A stretch of 10,608 bases of DNA from contig DYCJ01000010.1 in the NCBI GenBank assembly GCA_019418195.1, positions 8,100 through 18,707 on the forward strand, given 5' to 3'. Origin of the DNA: Clostridiales bacterium. GTDB taxonomy: Bacteria; Bacillota; Clostridia; Lachnospirales; Lachnospiraceae. Numbering within the stretch: position 1 is the stretch's first letter; the number at the start of each line of letters is the position of its first letter. Made by a program: the position numbers and the translations under genes. Positions 1 through 5,098 of the stretch are shown here, in pieces. The notes beneath the pieces are model-generated. The model saw only the letters and a list, made by a program, of their open reading frames with translations, was not told where the DNA came from and did not search any database.

Positions 1-10
1 GGTTCAGGGT

Positions 11-388
11 CTACTCGCCCAGAAAATCCCAGTCTACATCGGCGTCAGGATCAGTCGCCGGAGATTCTGCCGGGGGAACGGCTGCATCGGACTTTGACAG
101 CCCGGCCATGCAGCCGGCCAGAAAGACCGGAAGTGCTTTTTCCATAGACTTTTCCACCGCAGAGACGATCTGCTGTACAAACTGTTCTTCCCGCTCCCGA
201 GTTTCCAGATAGGGATCCTCACGGCTTTTGTAATAGCGGTCAAAGTAATCCACCAGGGCGGCGGCGATCACCTGACTGTAGGATTTGAATTCCTGCCTGT
301 CCATAGACTGGAGATACTGCCATGCTCTGGCAGGGATCTCCTTGTCCAGGTTAAACCGGACATTGGTGCTTCGGATTCTGTCTGTCAT
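11..388 (-). CDS. parR: ParR/StbB-like adaptor of an actin-type DNA segregation system
   Basis: Predicted 125-residue DNA-binding adaptor that would bind a centromere-like site and link it to ParM filaments, and probably repress its own operon. The N-terminus (STNVRFNLDKEIPARAWQYL) resembles the ribbon-helix-helix start of small ParR/StbB proteins. The middle (residues ~55-85) is charged and helical, and the C-terminal tail is strongly acidic and ends in DVDWDFLGE; in known ParR proteins the C-terminal segment contacts ParM. The start ATG (386-388) overlaps the parM stop in an ATGA arrangement, and AAGGAG lies 5 nt upstream, so translation is probably coupled. The family call rests largely on being directly downstream of a clear ParM; the sequence alone is only suggestive. 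The length is normal for the family and the gene ends in TAG. Confidence 0.68.
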   Translation of the reverse strand: MTDRIRSTNVRFNLDKEIPARAWQYLQSMDRQEFKSYSQVIAAALVDYFDRYYKSREDPYLETREREEQFVQQIVSAVEKSMEKALPVFLAGCMAGLSKSDAAVPPAESPATDPDADVDWDFLGE

Positions 389-1308
389 GAGCGCTCCTTC
401 CTGCGGAGAGTGGCAAGCGCAAGAGCTTCATATCCTTTTGCCGTGGCACAGATATCATCAATGATCGTTACCCGGCTTTCCTCATACCGCCCGAAGTTCC
501 GGATCAGACAGCCACCGCCGCCCACGATATACAGCCGCATGAGATCCGGATTGTATTCATACCGGCGCAGGGTGGCAAAAATATCTGCCACATACTGCTT
601 TGCCGCAGAGGTGATACAGTCCAGATAAGGTTTCCCGATATCAGCAGTACGGTGGCGGAATACCTGTTCAATCGTTGCTTCTTCGATCCTGACGCCGAAG
701 GTATCCATGACTGCATTGCGTGCTGCGGTCATGCACTGGCTGACGCCGAACTTCTCTGTCCAGCAGCGGCTCTCCACGGCCTTTTTGTTGTTGATATACA
801 AAATGTTCATAGTACCGTTCCCGATATCTGCCAGAAGATTTGTCCCTCTGAAATCTTTGAGACGGCTGACAACGGCGGGGTATCCCTGGGGATACAGGCT
901 GCACCCGGCTAAGCGGATGTGATACTCTTTTTTGTTGAACCGGTAGGTTACTTCCGGATTGCGGAGCAGATAGCTTCGGAATTCTTCCCGCTGTCTGCGG
1001 ATCCATGTGAGCGGAAGTCCGGCCGCAAGATGAACGTCTGCTTCCCGGATGCCGTACAGGTTCAGTTCCCTTGCCACTGCCATCAGCGTGAGCAGGTAAT
1101 AGTCCTCATCCGCAGCTTTGTCCGGGATAAATTCCTTGTGGCAGTCCCCGATCCGATAGTACATCCCGCCGTATTCCAGGATGTTGCCGGAGAAGATCGG
1201 CTCGGTCTCATAGGCCGTCACGCCGTTTTTTGTGACAGTACCGGCAGTCTTAATGTTGCCGTAGCCGTGATCCACGCCGATAATCTTGAGATTTTTAAAT
1301 TCTTTCAT
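385..1308 (-). CDS. parM: ParM/StbA-family actin-like segregation ATPase
   Basis: Predicted cytoplasmic actin-like ATPase that polymerises to push plasmid copies apart. With the ATG at 1306-1308 it has 307 residues, close to R1 ParM (~320). Actin-fold motifs appear in order: phosphate-1 loop IIGVDHGYGNIKT (residues ~9-21, with D13), phosphate-2 loop LLADIGNGTMNI (~158-169) and adenosine loop LYIVGGGGCLI (~259-269). A GTG at 1318-1320 would add four residues, but it overlaps the GGGAGG Shine-Dalgarno (1320-1325), so the ATG is preferred; the 11-nt spacing is a little long. It is the first gene of a parM-parR operon, with parR overlapping by 4 nt. Upstream lie a 16-codon leader frame, a leader hairpin and a TAGAAT promoter with 11-bp iterons. 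ParM on an integrated element suggests the excised circle needs stabilising. Confidence 0.85.
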   Translation of the reverse strand: MKEFKNLKIIGVDHGYGNIKTAGTVTKNGVTAYETEPIFSGNILEYGGMYYRIGDCHKEFIPDKAADEDYYLLTLMAVARELNLYGIREADVHLAAGLPLTWIRRQREEFRSYLLRNPEVTYRFNKKEYHIRLAGCSLYPQGYPAVVSRLKDFRGTNLLADIGNGTMNILYINNKKAVESRCWTEKFGVSQCMTAARNAVMDTFGVRIEEATIEQVFRHRTADIGKPYLDCITSAAKQYVADIFATLRRYEYNPDLMRLYIVGGGGCLIRNFGRYEESRVTIIDDICATAKGYEALALATLRRKERS

Positions 1309-1345
1309 GCGTCTTTGCACCTCCCTGATTTGTCTTTTTGCTCAT
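1295..1345 (-). CDS. Possible 16-codon leader peptide overlapping the parM start
   Basis: A short frame, MSKKTNQGGAKTHERI, starts at an ATG (1343-1345) with a perfect AGGAGG (1355-1360) 9 nt upstream, a better ribosome site than the one serving parM. It is out of frame with parM and stops at TAA (1295-1297), 11 nt beyond the parM ATG. Ribosomes ending there could re-initiate on parM, which would make this a coupling or regulatory leader. Only the ribosome site and the overlap support it. The peptide is rich in Lys, Gly and Thr and matches no family I know. Confidence 0.3.
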   Translation of the reverse strand: MSKKTNQGGAKTHERI

Positions 1346-1378
1346 AAAATAAAGCCTCCTTTCCATAGATTTGTCTGG

Positions 1379-1414
1379 AAAACAGCACCGGTTTTAAAGA
1401 AATGGTGCTGTTTT
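1379..1414 (-). promoter_or_regulatory. Hairpin in the parM leader, possible attenuator
   Basis: Perfect 11-bp arms (AAAACAGCACC, 1379-1389, and GGTGCTGTTTT, 1404-1414) enclose a 14-nt loop. On the parM strand the hairpin lies just after the predicted transcription start (~1420) and is followed by TTTTCC, a weak terminator-like tail. It shares the 12-mer AGCACCGGTTTT with the terminator at 1493-1515. It could be an attenuator, a bidirectional terminator, or a 5' stabilising structure. Confidence 0.45.
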
Positions 1415-1426
1415 CACTGTAAGTTC

Positions 1427-1432
1427 ATTCTA
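1427..1432 (-). promoter_or_regulatory. Predicted parMR promoter -10 (TAGAAT)
   Basis: TAGAAT on the minus strand differs from the TATAAT consensus at one base. The hexamer 17 bp upstream (ATGTGC, 1450-1455) is a poor -35, so activity may depend on, or be modulated by, a protein bound to the iterons at 1449-1481. The same hexamer stands at exactly the same distance from a matching iteron block at 4670-4702, and this agreement is the main support. Confidence 0.5.
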
Positions 1433-1448
1433 CTGAAAGCAGGCTGTA

Positions 1449-1481
1449 AGCACATTGAGAGGGGATTGAGCGGAAATTGAG
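1449..1481 (-). repeat. Three 11-bp iterons (CTCAAT) upstream of parMR, candidate parC/operator
   Basis: Read on the minus strand, CTCAATTTCCG (1481-1471), CTCAATCCCCT (1470-1460) and CTCAATGTGCT (1459-1449) repeat the hexamer CTCAAT at exactly 11-bp spacing. Weaker copies may follow in phase (TACAGC, TTCAGT). Eleven-bp iterons upstream of parM are the known layout of the R1 parC centromere that ParR binds, so a centromere-plus-operator role is likely. The number of copies is small compared with R1. Confidence 0.55.
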
Positions 1482-1515
1482 CAAAAAGAAAAGCACCGGT
1501 TTTCAGAACCGATGC
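1481..1515 (-). terminator. Rho-independent terminator for the 1545-1859 gene
   Basis: Arms GCACCGGTT (1493-1501) and AACCGATGC (1507-1515) form a 9-bp stem with a 5-nt loop. On the minus strand it is followed by TTTTCTTTTTGC. The one imperfect pair is C-A on the plus strand but G-U in a minus-strand transcript, which fits termination of the minus-strand gene 30 nt upstream. Confidence 0.7.
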
Positions 1516-1544
1516 CATGCGATTTTGCCGGGATAATCAGAAGA

Positions 1545-1859
1545 TTAATTATGAGTATAATTGAAGATTACTGTTTTAAAAGGGCCTGATCCATGCCTGA
1601 GGTGCCAGCGGGAATAATAGAGATCCATCTCAAGGGAGGTCGGTGTGCCGTTGATCCGGTTATGTTCCTGCTCAATGGCTTTGACCGTATTGTCTATATC
1701 GTGATATTTGTAAATCACAACCTTTATTTCCGTATCACGGGTATTTTCGCTGCTAAATGACATACTGTTTACAACAACGTAGTCAGGCAGGCTGATATAA
1801 TAACAGACTGCCGATAATAGAATGACGGAAATAAGTAGGATGATCATTTTTCGCTTCAT
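1545..1859 (-). CDS. Small hypothetical protein with N-terminal membrane anchor
   Basis: A 104-residue protein of no family I recognise. Residues 1-5 are basic (MKRKM) and ~6-24 form one hydrophobic segment (IILLISVILLSAVCYYISL), either an uncleaved membrane anchor or a signal peptide; no lipobox Cys is evident. The remaining ~80 residues are polar and would face outside, ending in an aromatic-rich stretch (LYYSRWHLRHG...FKTVIFNYTHN). The chosen ATG (1857-1859) has GAGG 8 nt upstream; an ATG at 1883 would add eight residues but has no good ribosome site. It is divergent from the regulator at 1966 and shares its palindrome-bearing promoter region, so that regulator may control it. A terminator follows at 1481-1515. 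Confidence 0.55.
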   Translation of the reverse strand: MKRKMIILLISVILLSAVCYYISLPDYVVVNSMSFSSENTRDTEIKVVIYKYHDIDNTVKAIEQEHNRINGTPTSLEMDLYYSRWHLRHGSGPFKTVIFNYTHN

Positions 1860-1888
1860 CTTTATAACCTCGCTTTTTAACATGGGAT

Positions 1889-1915
1889 AACTATATAGTA
1901 CCTCACTATATAGTG
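1889..1915. promoter_or_regulatory. Twin palindromic operator between divergent genes
   Basis: Two copies of the perfect palindrome ACTATATAGT lie at 1890-1899 and 1905-1914, 15 bp apart; the second extends to the 12-bp palindrome CACTATATAGTG (1904-1915). They sit in the divergent intergenic region next to a small Cro/CI-type regulator gene, the expected place for its operators. They overlap the predicted minus-strand promoter completely. The binding protein is inferred. Confidence 0.5.
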
Positions 1916-1917
1916 AA
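1890..1917 (-). promoter_or_regulatory. Predicted promoter of the 1545-1859 gene
   Basis: On the minus strand TTCACT (1912-1917) and TATAGT (1890-1895) are separated by 16 bp. Both hexamers are built from the ACTATATAGT palindromes, so a bound repressor would exclude RNA polymerase. Confidence 0.4.
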
Positions 1918-1946
1918 TTACTACATAAAGATTTATCAAATATACT
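1918..1946 (+). promoter_or_regulatory. Tentative promoter of the small regulator gene
   Basis: TTACTA (1918-1923), 17 bp, TATACT (1941-1946). The -10 is good and the -35 weak. The start would fall near 1953, leaving a very short leader before the GAGG ribosome site. Confidence 0.3.
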
Positions 1947-1965
1947 TTGTGTTGAGGTGAGGCAA

Positions 1966-2181
1966 ATGGATTATGGTCATCTGGAAATGCGAATAGAAGA
2001 TTTGCTGAAAGAAAAGGGAATCAGCAAGAATACGATCTGCCGTGATCTGGATATTCCAAGAGCGAATTTTAACAGATATTGCAGAAATGAATTCCAACGG
2101 ATAGATGCAAATCTGGTCTGTAAATTGTGCAGTTATCTGGACTGTGAGATTGGAGAACTGATCGTATATGTAAAAGAATAA
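1966..2181 (+). CDS. Small Cro/CI-family (XRE) transcriptional regulator
   Basis: A 71-residue protein that is almost entirely one helix-turn-helix domain of the short Cro/CI type common on Bacillota mobile elements. Recognisable pieces are EDLLKEKGISKNTICRDLDIPRANFNRYC (HTH, ~residues 8-37) and the final LVCKLCSYLDCEIGELIVYV, the usual last helix and short strand. It probably binds DNA as a dimer and represses its own region; the twin palindromes at 1890-1915 are the obvious target. The ATG at 1966 has GAGG 8 nt upstream (1954-1957); a GTG at 1957 would add three residues but lies in that ribosome site. It is divergent from the small membrane protein and convergent with the STAND gene. It could regulate the cargo only, or the element more widely. 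Confidence 0.75.
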   Translation: MDYGHLEMRIEDLLKEKGISKNTICRDLDIPRANFNRYCRNEFQRIDANLVCKLCSYLDCEIGELIVYVKE

Positions 2182-2230
2182 AAAGCCTGACGGATCAGAA
2201 AAATTTTCTGATTTCACCGTGCAGGCTTTT
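2181..2230. terminator. Bidirectional terminator between convergent genes
   Basis: Outer arms AAAAGCCTG (2181-2189) and CAGGCTTTT (2222-2230) match perfectly, CGG (2191-2193) pairs with CCG (2217-2219), and inner arms ATCAGAAAA (2194-2202) and TTTTCTGAT (2204-2212) continue the stem. T-rich tracts flank it on both strands. It lies between the regulator stop (2179-2181) and the STAND-frame stop (2245-2247), so it serves both. Confidence 0.75.
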
Positions 2231-2244
2231 ATTCTTTTTGTTTT

Positions 2245-2625
2245 TTAATTATTAAGCAGCTGTCGCCCTAAGGCTAGTCCTGCCTGTGTATAAGTCTGGA
2301 GGATTTCCTGCTTTTTCGTTTCAATCATATCCGGTTCCCCATTATATACCGCTTCATAGATGGCCAGTGCTTTTTTAAAATGAGTGGTGGCCTGTTTGAC
2401 TTCACCTGCAGTCAGGCAGATACCGCCCATTGCTTCCTGAACTGTGGCGTAATCTATGGTCTGGTCAGAGTTGAAGTCCCGGATCATCCGGGAGAGTTTT
2501 TTCAGAACGGAGAGTCCTCTTTCCGGCTGTCCCATTTCAGTAAGGAGAACGGCATAGTTCGCAGTCTGGGCAATACTGTCATGGTAGTAAAGCAGACTAT
2601 ACTGTTCCAGGATCCGAAGCCCTTG
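2245..2625 (-). pseudogene. C-terminal TPR part of the STAND protein, cut off by an in-frame TAG
   Basis: Directly after the amber codon at 2626-2628 the same reading frame stays open for 126 more residues and keeps its character. Three TPR-like helical pairs continue: QGLRILEQ, IAQTANYAVLLTEMGQPERGLSVLKKL and ATVQEAMGGICLTAGEVKQATTHFKKALAIYE. The frame ends at TAA (2245-2247), just before a terminator. The amber codon therefore splits one ~767-residue reading frame; a single base change (for example CAG or GAG to TAG) explains it. There is an internal ATG at 2533-2535, but no convincing ribosome site makes this an independent gene. Stop-codon read-through or a suppressor tRNA could still yield full-length protein. 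Confidence 0.75.
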
Positions 2626-4548
2626 CTACATAGCCTGCTGTGCCAGATCCCGTTTCCCTGCCTTTTTGTAAAGCCCGCCCAGATTGGAGTAGAGATTGGA
2701 AATAAGGTGAGCATTTTCTTCTGAAATCTCCGGGATCAGGGCGATGGCTTCTTTTTCCAGTTTGATGGCTTTTTCTGTTTTCTCTTCACAGGCGGCACGA
2801 TAATCCAGAAGGAGCGCCCGGTCTGTACTGCGCCCGACGGTTTCATCCGTGAGCAGCCCGGATAATGTGTTGATGACTGATTCCATCCCGGCTGTATAGT
2901 GGTACTTTTCCATGTAGGGAAAGGAGTTCTCTAAAAACAGAAGATAAGCCGGTGTATCATTGTTTTCAATCTGACAGATAATATGTTCTATGGTCTGGAA
3001 CAACTGTTTATAATAGCTGACTTCTTCTCCGTGGCGAAGACAGACATCCTGCAGGCTGCCAAGCAAAACAGAACTGTTTTTTACAGATGGTTTCGTCTCG
3101 TCAACAGTGACTTCCTGAATCATTGGGTGGAGGGCAATGTGTCGGCAGGCTTGTGCCTGAATAAAACCTTTCTCAATAAGGTTATTGATCGTATTCATGT
3201 CAGGCAGTTTCAGCCATTGTGCATACAATCTTCCGTTAATCCCGTTCGCAGGGATGAAAGCCAGCCCTCTCATAACATCCTGTTCCTCTGGAGAGAGCTG
3301 ATATAAGGAAAACAGAGTGTGTATATGATCATAGTAAGTAGCTTTGCGGCTTTGCCCGTCTTTGATAATGTTGATTGTATCTGTGGCGTCCAGGGCTGAC
3401 TTTTCTTCCTCTAGTCTGATCAATAATTTTTGTGGATCTAAAATTCCGGTTTCCAGCAGACGTGCGGATAATTCTACCGCAAGTGTATGGCTGTGTACGG
3501 TCTGGATGATCTGTTTCAGGACAGAAGCATGTTTTTGAGTACCAGAATAGAAACATCCCATCAGTGACAATAAATTTTCCGGATCAGAGATTTCTTTCAA
3601 TTCCATGAAAGTATAATTATCAAACAGGCTGCGGGTTGTGAAGATAACACGGCAACGGTATTTTAACACTACGGATAAAAAATTATCTTTTGTGGCTGTG
3701 GTATTGAAGTTATCTATGATCAGCAGGGTGTCTGCTTTCAGAGACCTGAGAAAACGATTATGTTTGCGGAAGCGTTCTTCTTCCGTGTCTTCTTGCAGAT
3801 CATCCGAAAAATCAAGATTAATAATATCCTGTCTCAGATCTCCGCTGTACATCAGGTACAGAATGTTCGTATATTCTTTTCTGTAAGTTCTGGCATAAGC
3901 TTTAGCCAGTTCACTCTTTCCAATCCCTGCAATGCCGCAGAGAAACACTTTGCTGCTTTCTTCTAACAGTGCATGCAATTGTTCCAGCTCGATATCTCTG
4001 CCCAGAAAGTGGCGGCATGGTTTCGGAACTTCACAGTCCATAATATAATTTAGAACTGCAGGAGAAAGAGTGCCGCCTGCAATTAACTTTCGGTTTCGGG
4101 CATCTCTTTTGACAAATTGCCGTTCCATACCAAAAGAAATCAATTTTGCCAGAAATAAAGGCTGTGTATCTGCAGTTTTATACAGAACGGATAGTTCTGA
4201 TTTTTTTACTTCGGATATTGTATCGTCCTGTATAAACAGAGTGTATATATCCTGAATGGCTTTGCTGGCGTCCGTCATCAGCGGCAGAAGATTCTGTTCT
4301 ATTGTCTTTGCAAGCAGTTCCTGTCTGCTCGGTCTTGCATAATATGAGGATATTTTAGGACTGATTTTTGCCTGTCCTGTCATCCAGCGGCACACCAGCC
4401 CATTGTCCAGTGAGAAATCTTCTAATTCCTGACTGTCCATAAAATCTGCAAATATTTCATATAGAAATTCCGGCTGGCTCATCTGATTGCTTTCGCTGAT
4501 ATGGTTTTTAAGGCAAGTCAGTATGGAACAAAAATCACATCGATCCAA
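2626..4548 (-). CDS. STAND-family (NB-ARC-like) ATPase with TPRs, amber-truncated
   Basis: A 640-residue regulatory P-loop ATPase that would switch on ATP binding after sensing a ligand. Residues 1-75 include CDFCSILTC and a helical block (DNGLVCRWMTGQAKISPKISSYY), ~75-180 are helical, and the NTPase follows: Walker A GIAGIGKS (205-212), Walker B LLIIDNF (275-281) and RVIFTTRS (300-307), typical of NB-ARC/AP-ATPases. A winged-helix-like stretch (~385-470) and TPRs from ~500 come next. No nuclease, TIR, protease or membrane effector domain is recognised. The start is TTG (4546-4548) with AAGGTGG 8 nt upstream. The frame stops at TAG (2626-2628) within a TPR and continues to 2245. STAND proteins on mobile elements are often defence or signalling proteins, but nothing here fixes the role. 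The protein may be non-functional. Confidence 0.75.
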   Translation of the reverse strand: MDRCDFCSILTCLKNHISESNQMSQPEFLYEIFADFMDSQELEDFSLDNGLVCRWMTGQAKISPKISSYYARPSRQELLAKTIEQNLLPLMTDASKAIQDIYTLFIQDDTISEVKKSELSVLYKTADTQPLFLAKLISFGMERQFVKRDARNRKLIAGGTLSPAVLNYIMDCEVPKPCRHFLGRDIELEQLHALLEESSKVFLCGIAGIGKSELAKAYARTYRKEYTNILYLMYSGDLRQDIINLDFSDDLQEDTEEERFRKHNRFLRSLKADTLLIIDNFNTTATKDNFLSVVLKYRCRVIFTTRSLFDNYTFMELKEISDPENLLSLMGCFYSGTQKHASVLKQIIQTVHSHTLAVELSARLLETGILDPQKLLIRLEEEKSALDATDTINIIKDGQSRKATYYDHIHTLFSLYQLSPEEQDVMRGLAFIPANGINGRLYAQWLKLPDMNTINNLIEKGFIQAQACRHIALHPMIQEVTVDETKPSVKNSSVLLGSLQDVCLRHGEEVSYYKQLFQTIEHIICQIENNDTPAYLLFLENSFPYMEKYHYTAGMESVINTLSGLLTDETVGRSTDRALLLDYRAACEEKTEKAIKLEKEAIALIPEISEENAHLISNLYSNLGGLYKKAGKRDLAQQAM

Positions 4549-4604
4549 TTAAAATTCCACCTTTTCGTATCATTTTATTATCAGTTTGGTGCTGAATTTC
4601 TTAT

Positions 4605-4633
4605 ATCATAGCACAAACATATGTTCTGCACAA
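4605..4633 (-). promoter_or_regulatory. Predicted STAND-gene promoter with extended -10 and palindromic spacer
   Basis: On the minus strand TTGTGC (4628-4633), a 17-bp spacer and TATGAT (4605-4610), with TG one base before the -10 (extended -10). The spacer contains the perfect 10-bp palindrome AACATATGTT (4616-4625), a possible operator. The start would fall ~35 nt before the ribosome site. Confidence 0.5.
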
Positions 4634-4669
4634 TATATTTCTTCAACCTTTAAAAGGATGTAGGAAGTA

Positions 4670-4702
4670 GTCAATCTGACCTCAATTTTCGTTCAATGAG
4701 TT
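4670..4702 (+). repeat. Three 11-bp iterons (NTCAAT) upstream of the recombination operon
   Basis: GTCAATCTGAC (4670), CTCAATTTTCG (4681) and TTCAATGAGTT (4692) repeat TCAAT at exactly 11-bp spacing. The middle unit matches the parM-side unit CTCAATTTCCG at 10 of 11 positions, and CTCAATTTYCGYTCAAT is shared over 17 bases. Orientation relative to the downstream operon is the same as at 1449-1481. It is a probable binding site for the same protein. Confidence 0.6.
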
Positions 4703-4718
4703 TCGCTTTGCAGAAAGG

Positions 4719-4724
4719 TAGAAT
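4719..4724 (+). promoter_or_regulatory. Predicted promoter -10 (TAGAAT) of the tnpW-recombinase operon
   Basis: TAGAAT sits 20 bp after TCAATG of the last iteron, the same spacing as at the parMR promoter. The hexamer 17 bp upstream (ATGAGT, 4696-4701) is a weak -35 and lies inside the third iteron, so a bound regulator would either block or substitute for -35 contacts. Confidence 0.5.
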
Positions 4725-4732
4725 CAAATCAG

Positions 4733-4806
4733 GCTTTCGAAAGCTGAATTTGGCGCAGACAGAACTTTTGTACAACCCTGCCGGCATAGGATGTACAGAG
4801 GTCTGT
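4733..4806 (+). promoter_or_regulatory. Structured leader upstream of the TnpW-like gene
   Basis: The predicted leader holds the perfect 12-bp palindrome GCTTTCGAAAGC (4733-4744). A second possible stem-loop follows: CAGAC (4756-4760) with GTCTG (4801-4805), and TGTACA (4769-4774) with TGTACA (4792-4797), plus CCT/AGG inside. It ends 7 nt before the AAGGAGG ribosome site. It may set mRNA stability or translation, or TGTACA may be an operator half-site; folding was judged by eye only. Confidence 0.35.
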
Positions 4807-4827
4807 ATGCTGAAGGAGGCATATAGC

Positions 4828-5022
4828 ATGAGTACGTTACCAATTACTGTGGAGCAAATCCCGGCGATTTCAGATATCCAAAGCAGTATGGATGGATCTG
4901 AAATGCAGCGGGAAGCGATAAAGTATGAACACGGCGGCTATCAGATCCGGGTGCATTTTGGCGGAGATAAAACCTTTTTACAATGTATCCGCAACCTGGC
5001 AGAGCGGCGAATCAGCAGTTGA
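4828..5022 (+). CDS. TnpW-like small transposon-encoded protein
   Basis: A 64-residue protein starting MSTLPITVEQIPAISD. The ATG at 4828 has AAGGAGG (4813-4819) 8 nt upstream, so longer in-frame starts (4696 onward) are rejected. The C-terminal half (REAIKYEHGGYQIRVHFGGDKTFLQCIRNLAERRI) resembles the TnpW family, named from the Tn4451/Tn4453 elements, in which a short beta-type Y-x-V-x-x-x-F segment is followed by a helix ending in basic residues. The function is not established; location just before the serine recombinases suggests a role in, or regulation of, excision. It is the first gene of the operon, with a 76-nt gap to the first recombinase. Confidence 0.65.
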   Translation: MSTLPITVEQIPAISDIQSSMDGSEMQREAIKYEHGGYQIRVHFGGDKTFLQCIRNLAERRISS

Positions 5023-5098
5023 TTTTCTCTGGTTTGTATTGTAAGATAGAGACAATGAAAGACAATGACTATACAAGACCAAAGAAAAGAGGGAAATT

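Noticed and set aside
919..1347. A plus-strand open frame of 142 codons opposite parM
   Set aside because: Antisense shadow of parM, whose three actin motifs are clear.
1384..1503. AGCACCGGTTTT repeat (1384-1395 and 1492-1503) as an att site or CRISPR-like repeat
   Set aside because: Only two copies, each forming part of a hairpin; better explained as related terminator/attenuator arms.
2626..2628. TAG recoded as a sense codon in this organism
   Set aside because: TAG also ends parR (11-13) and the second recombinase (8275-8277) at natural family ends, so general recoding is unlikely.
4696..5022. A longer start for the TnpW-like gene
   Set aside because: It would run through the iteron/promoter region; the ATG at 4828 has an ideal AAGGAGG and gives a family-sized protein.
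5053..5071. GACAATGA repeated twice ahead of the first recombinase
   Set aside because: Only two short copies with no supporting structure or partner site; probably chance.
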